From Acidicapsa acidisoli (GTDB lineage Bacteria > Acidobacteriota > Terriglobia > Terriglobales > Acidobacteriaceae): a stretch of 64,000 bases of DNA. The stretch is from assembly GCF_025685625.1 (NCBI RefSeq), contig NZ_JAGSYI010000002.1, forward strand, positions 1,240,001 to 1,304,000. Direction: 5' to 3'. Position numbers and translations under genes: made by a program. Shown piece by piece: positions 61,559 through 64,000 of the stretch. The notes below the pieces were generated by a model. The model did not search any database, was not told where the DNA came from, and saw only the letters and a program-made list of their open reading frames with translations. The first letter of the stretch is position 1, and every line of letters begins with the position of its first letter.

Positions 61559-61630
61559 CTAGCCCTCGGGGGCTAAAGCCCGCGTCGATTGTTTGGACTT
61601 TATGTACGGGCCGAAGCCCGTACCCTTCAA
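61559..61630 (+). repeat. Palindromic intergenic (REP-like) element
   Basis: Two short hairpins in tandem: GGGCT-AA-AGCCC (61570-61581) and the perfect GTACGGGC-N4-GCCCGTAC (61604-61623). The pattern 'GGGGCTAAAGCCC ... CGGGCxGAAGCCCG' resembles dispersed elements common in acidobacterial genomes. It lies 28 bp after recG and could also terminate transcription. A direct repeat ACCTACAAG occurs at 61635-61643 and 61652-61660. Confidence 0.55.
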
Positions 61631-61726
61631 ACTGACCTACAAGCCAAACTTACCTACAAGCGGTTCGGGCGTATCGTGTTGCAGCCCCGATCCGGCCCCC
61701 AGCCGGGTCTGGACCCGATGACACGC

Positions 61727-62131
61727 CTAGGCCGCTTCGGAAGCGCCGCGCCTTGCCGCGTTCGCTTCAACTGAATTGCTCTGAATCTCAAGGTCTACGC
61801 TGATGATCTCTTCGCCGCAGTCTTCAAAGTGGCTGCGGGTGCACTGGCAAAGCTCGGTAAAGCGCAAATGCGCCAGATGGCTGAGTTCTAACCCCACGGC
61901 GATGAGAATGGTGTACATCTCGACGCAGTGTTGCCGTTCAAATTCGAAGAGAATATTGATCGTGCCTGAGTCATCCGCCCCACGGCTGAGCACCCAGCCT
62001 CCGCAGCCGAGAATGGCTCCGGTGAGGGTCTGGATCAGCCGCGCCGGTTCTTCCATCGTCCTGGCCCGCATCATCATAGCCCAGGGCGAATTCGGTTTTG
62101 GTCCGGCTTTGGGTAGACGTATCGGATTCAT
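61727..62131 (-). CDS. Conserved hypothetical protein
   Basis: 134 residues if started at the ATG at 62131; the frame is open to 62215, and a run of three Met codons 18 residues further in is another possible start. The core MEEPARLIQTLTGAILGCGG, FEFERQHCVEMYTILIAVGLEL and FTELCQCTRSHFED has balanced composition, cysteines and alternating helix/strand character. The overlapping + strand frame is Arg/Pro-rich and looks like a shadow. No function is assigned. It is divergent from acpS. Confidence 0.6.
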   Translation of the reverse strand: MNPIRLPKAGPKPNSPWAMMMRARTMEEPARLIQTLTGAILGCGGWVLSRGADDSGTINILFEFERQHCVEMYTILIAVGLELSHLAHLRFTELCQCTRSHFEDCGEEIISVDLEIQSNSVEANAARRGASEAA

Positions 62132-62238
62132 CCCTGCGTTTATCGGATCACTCCCGCGAGTCTTGACCCTCTGTACTGGGTTGCGACGTTGATGGCCCGT
62201 TTTGGAACAAGTCACGATTGTGTTAGCCTCCAGGCAAG

Positions 62239-62649
62239 ATGCTTGTCGGCACGGGAATTGACCTCACTGACATACACCGGATTCAGAAGTCGATCGATCG
62301 CTTCGGCAGCCGATTTCTGGATCGCATATTTACGACCCGCGAAAAGGCCTATTGCCTGCGCAAACGCAATCATGCAGAGAGTTTTGCCGCGCGCTTCGCA
62401 GCCAAGGAAGCCGCCGCCAAAGCCCTCGGCACCGGCATCAACTATGGCGTGAACTGGCTGGAGATTGAAGTGACCCGCGAGCCGAGCGGCCGTCCGGGCC
62501 TCGAATTTCATGGCCGCGCCGCCCAAATCGCAGCCCGCCTGGGAGTCACCAACGCGGTTCTCTCCCTGACCCATTCCGACGCACTTGCGATGGCTAGCGT
62601 CGCGCTGGAAGGCTCATCGGCGCGGCCTGCCGATCTCTTCAATTCATGA
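62239..62649 (+). CDS. acpS: Holo-[acyl-carrier-protein] synthase
   Basis: 136 residues. The opening MLVGTGIDLTDIHRI (Mg2+ ligand Asp8) and the FAARFAAKEAAAKALGTG motif define AcpS. It transfers the 4'-phosphopantetheine arm from CoA to acyl carrier protein, enabling fatty-acid synthesis. The last ~12 residues (SSARPADLFNS) are an unusual tail. Confidence 0.95.
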   Translation: MLVGTGIDLTDIHRIQKSIDRFGSRFLDRIFTTREKAYCLRKRNHAESFAARFAAKEAAAKALGTGINYGVNWLEIEVTREPSGRPGLEFHGRAAQIAARLGVTNAVLSLTHSDALAMASVALEGSSARPADLFNS

Positions 62650-62666
62650 TGTCTTCACAGATCTAA

Positions 62667-62717
62667 TTTTTGTTCTGGTTTTTGCTCTGGGTTCTTGCTT
62701 CGGGTTCTTGCTCCGGG
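62667..62717 (+). repeat. Degenerate 12-13-bp tandem repeat, four copies
   Basis: Units TTTTTGTTCTGG, TTTTTGCTCTGGG, TTCTTGCTTCGGG and TTCTTGCTCCGGG follow without gaps (62667-62678, 62679-62691, 62692-62704, 62705-62717). It lies between acpS and the MlaD-like gene, within that gene's likely promoter/leader region. Confidence 0.8.
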
Positions 62718-62806
62718 CGGCGAACTTGTTGAAGAACATAAGTATTTTAGGTATGCGGACTTCCGGTGCAGGTCTGGTATTCTCACTCAATTGAGGAACG
62801 ATAGCG

Positions 62807-63883
62807 ATGCCGAGCCAGAAAGAACTCCGTTGGTCGCAGCTGAAGGTGGGTATTCTGACCCTTTTCGCGCTGGCCGCCCTCACCGCCATCATATTCATCC
62901 TCTCTCGTTCGACCGGCGGGCTCTTTACGCGCAAGCTCAACCTGCGGGCGTACTTTGAAAACGCCAATGGGCTCAAGGTGGGGGCTCCCGTGACCCTGGA
63001 CGGCGTCACCATTGGCAATGTGGTCGGCGTGCGCATCGTTCCCCACCATGACCCGGATGCCGTCGAAGTGGTCTGCCGGGTTGGAACGACTTACCTGCCG
63101 TCGCTGCATACCGACTCCACGGTAGCGATCAATCAGGCCGGGGTGCTGGGCGATGCGTTCATCGACATCTCCTCCGTGCACGCCACGGGTCCTGAGCCCA
63201 AAGACAACGCAACCCTGAGCACCAACCCCATTCCCGGTATTCAGGACGTGATTCGGACCAGCCAGGATTCAATTCAATCCATCAATAAAGTAGTCGCCAA
63301 GGTCGGCGTCCTGCTCGACACGCTCAATTCCGGAAAGGGAACCGCCGGGATGCTGCTGAACGATCCGGAAGTGGCCAAGAAGATCTCTCGCACAATCGAT
63401 CAATTGCAGATTCTTTCGGCAAATATCTCCAGTGGAAAAGGCACTGTCGGCAAGCTCATCAACGACGACGATCTCTATAATCGTCTCGACTCCACCGTCG
63501 CCAAGCTGGATAACATCACGACCCGCCTCGACAACGGCGAGGGCTCGGCGGGCAAGCTGCTGAAAGACGAAGCTCTTTACAAGAACCTCAACTCCGCCAT
63601 CGCCAATGCGAACGAACTGCTTGCCAACATCAACTCCGGCAAAGGCTCTCTGGGCAAACTGGCGAAGGACCCGGCGCTGGCCAATAAGGTTGAGGAGACG
63701 CTTACGCACCTCAACGGCGTCCTGCAGGGAATGCAAGAGGGCAAAGGCACCTTGGGTCAACTGGCGCAGAATCGTTCGCTCTATGACAATCTGGACAAGA
63801 CGCTGAACGATACTGGCCAGTTGATCACAGCTATCCGCAAGGACCCGAAAACCTATCTGACGATCCACGTCAAGGTTTTCTAG
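62807..63883 (+). CDS. MlaD/MCE-domain lipid transport protein
   Basis: 358 residues, ATG at 62807 with GAGGA about 9 bp upstream. One N-terminal membrane anchor (about 12-33) is followed by an MCE domain (about 42-125: LRAYFENANGLKVGAPVTLDG, the family signature; then GVLGDAFIDIS). From residue 175 on there is an exact 34-residue repeat (starts 175, 209, 243, 277, 311) built on GKGTxGxL plus DxxLYxxL. MCE proteins form hexameric rings that carry phospholipids between inner and outer membranes. Partner MlaE/MlaF genes are not in the window. The repeats probably form a helical barrel or tunnel. Confidence 0.9.
   Translation: MPSQKELRWSQLKVGILTLFALAALTAIIFILSRSTGGLFTRKLNLRAYFENANGLKVGAPVTLDGVTIGNVVGVRIVPHHDPDAVEVVCRVGTTYLPSLHTDSTVAINQAGVLGDAFIDISSVHATGPEPKDNATLSTNPIPGIQDVIRTSQDSIQSINKVVAKVGVLLDTLNSGKGTAGMLLNDPEVAKKISRTIDQLQILSANISSGKGTVGKLINDDDLYNRLDSTVAKLDNITTRLDNGEGSAGKLLKDEALYKNLNSAIANANELLANINSGKGSLGKLAKDPALANKVEETLTHLNGVLQGMQEGKGTLGQLAQNRSLYDNLDKTLNDTGQLITAIRKDPKTYLTIHVKVF
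63329..63838 (+). repeat. Five 102-bp (34-codon) internal repeats in the MlaD-like gene
   Basis: SGKGTAG at 175, SGKGTVG at 209, NGEGSAG at 243, SGKGSLG at 277 and EGKGTLG at 311 are spaced exactly 34 residues. Each is followed by an L-x-x-D/N-x-x-L-x-x-x-L pattern. DNA identity between copies is limited, so the repeat is kept at protein level. Confidence 0.85.
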
Positions 63884-63917
63884 AGAATCTTCATCAGCGG
63901 TTTTGAGCGTATCGGCT

Positions 63918-63970
63918 CATAGAAAAACAACACGAGCGACTACGTGTCTGCTCCGTGTTAATTTTCTATG
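63918..63970 (+). terminator. Long inverted repeat after the MlaD-like gene
   Basis: CATAGAAAAACAACACG (63918-63934) pairs with CGTGTTAATTTTCTATG (63954-63970) except for two positions, around a 19-base loop. It lies 34 bp after the stop codon and probably terminates the transcript, although no U-run follows the stem. Confidence 0.5.
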
Positions 63971-64000
63971 GAGCAGTTCCTGCCAGATCGGCTGCCATAT

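Noticed and set aside
61803-62192. 129-residue + strand frame overlapping the minus-strand conserved hypothetical gene
   Set aside because: Arg/Pro-rich composition and no ribosome-binding site; the minus-strand frame has a more natural protein composition.

Overview
The window reads as a chromosomal segment of an Acidobacteriota member, most likely class Terriglobia / family Acidobacteriaceae. This is inferred from three gene types: a TonB-dependent receptor of the large acidobacterial type, eight 'acidobacterial duplicated orphan permease' (ADOP) genes of about 800-895 residues, and repeated secreted amidohydrolases. Coding density is high and G+C is moderately high. No tRNA, rRNA, CRISPR array, insertion sequence or prophage was recognised.

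Region 1 (1-3.4 kb): the C-terminal part of a TonB-dependent receptor and a Tat-exported enolase-superfamily (MR/MLE) protein. Region 2 (3.4-13 kb): a DUF1003 membrane protein, then two PadR-regulator/ADOP permease units on opposite strands plus a third ADOP permease. Both PadR promoters carry inverted repeats that share one architecture, TTCCT-N13-AGGAA.

Region 3 (13-33.6 kb) is the outstanding feature: a 20.4-kb minus-strand array of eleven tightly spaced genes. In order of transcription it encodes an HlyD-type adaptor, a MacB/LolD-type ATPase, five consecutive ADOP permeases, a second ATPase, a TolC-type outer-membrane protein, an NtrC-family sigma-54 activator and its NtrY/NtrB-like histidine kinase. 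All parts of a tripartite MacB-like envelope transporter and its own two-component control are therefore together. Upstream of the adaptor is a candidate sigma-54 promoter (GG-N10-GC) with two inverted-repeat elements spaced 20 bp apart, as expected for NtrC-type enhancer sites. The kinase gene contains an uninterrupted run of 11 G just after its phospho-acceptor motif, a possible phase-variation switch.

Region 4 (33.6-40.7 kb) is accessory and secreted: a TonB-C-domain protein, a glycine-rich secreted protein, an isoaspartyl-peptidase/asparaginase, an amidohydrolase split by a frameshift, a family-5-like uracil-DNA glycosylase, a small acidic protein, a periplasmic aldose 1-epimerase and a small CPCC-type cysteine-rich protein. 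Region 5 (40.8-47 kb) is the proteostasis cluster tig-clpP-clpX-lon, with clear terminators and a histidine-rich extension on trigger factor.

Region 6 (47-64 kb) is mostly housekeeping: an anchored protein of unknown function, a MATE exporter, the GTPase EngB, a urocanase-like orphan, two pseudopilins with a secretin (type II secretion / type IV pilus type), SmpB, leucyl aminopeptidase, an amidohydrolase, an SRPBCC protein, RecG, a conserved unknown, AcpS and an MlaD/MCE lipid-transport protein with an exact 34-residue repeat. All functions are inferred from sequence motifs read by eye; no database search was run.
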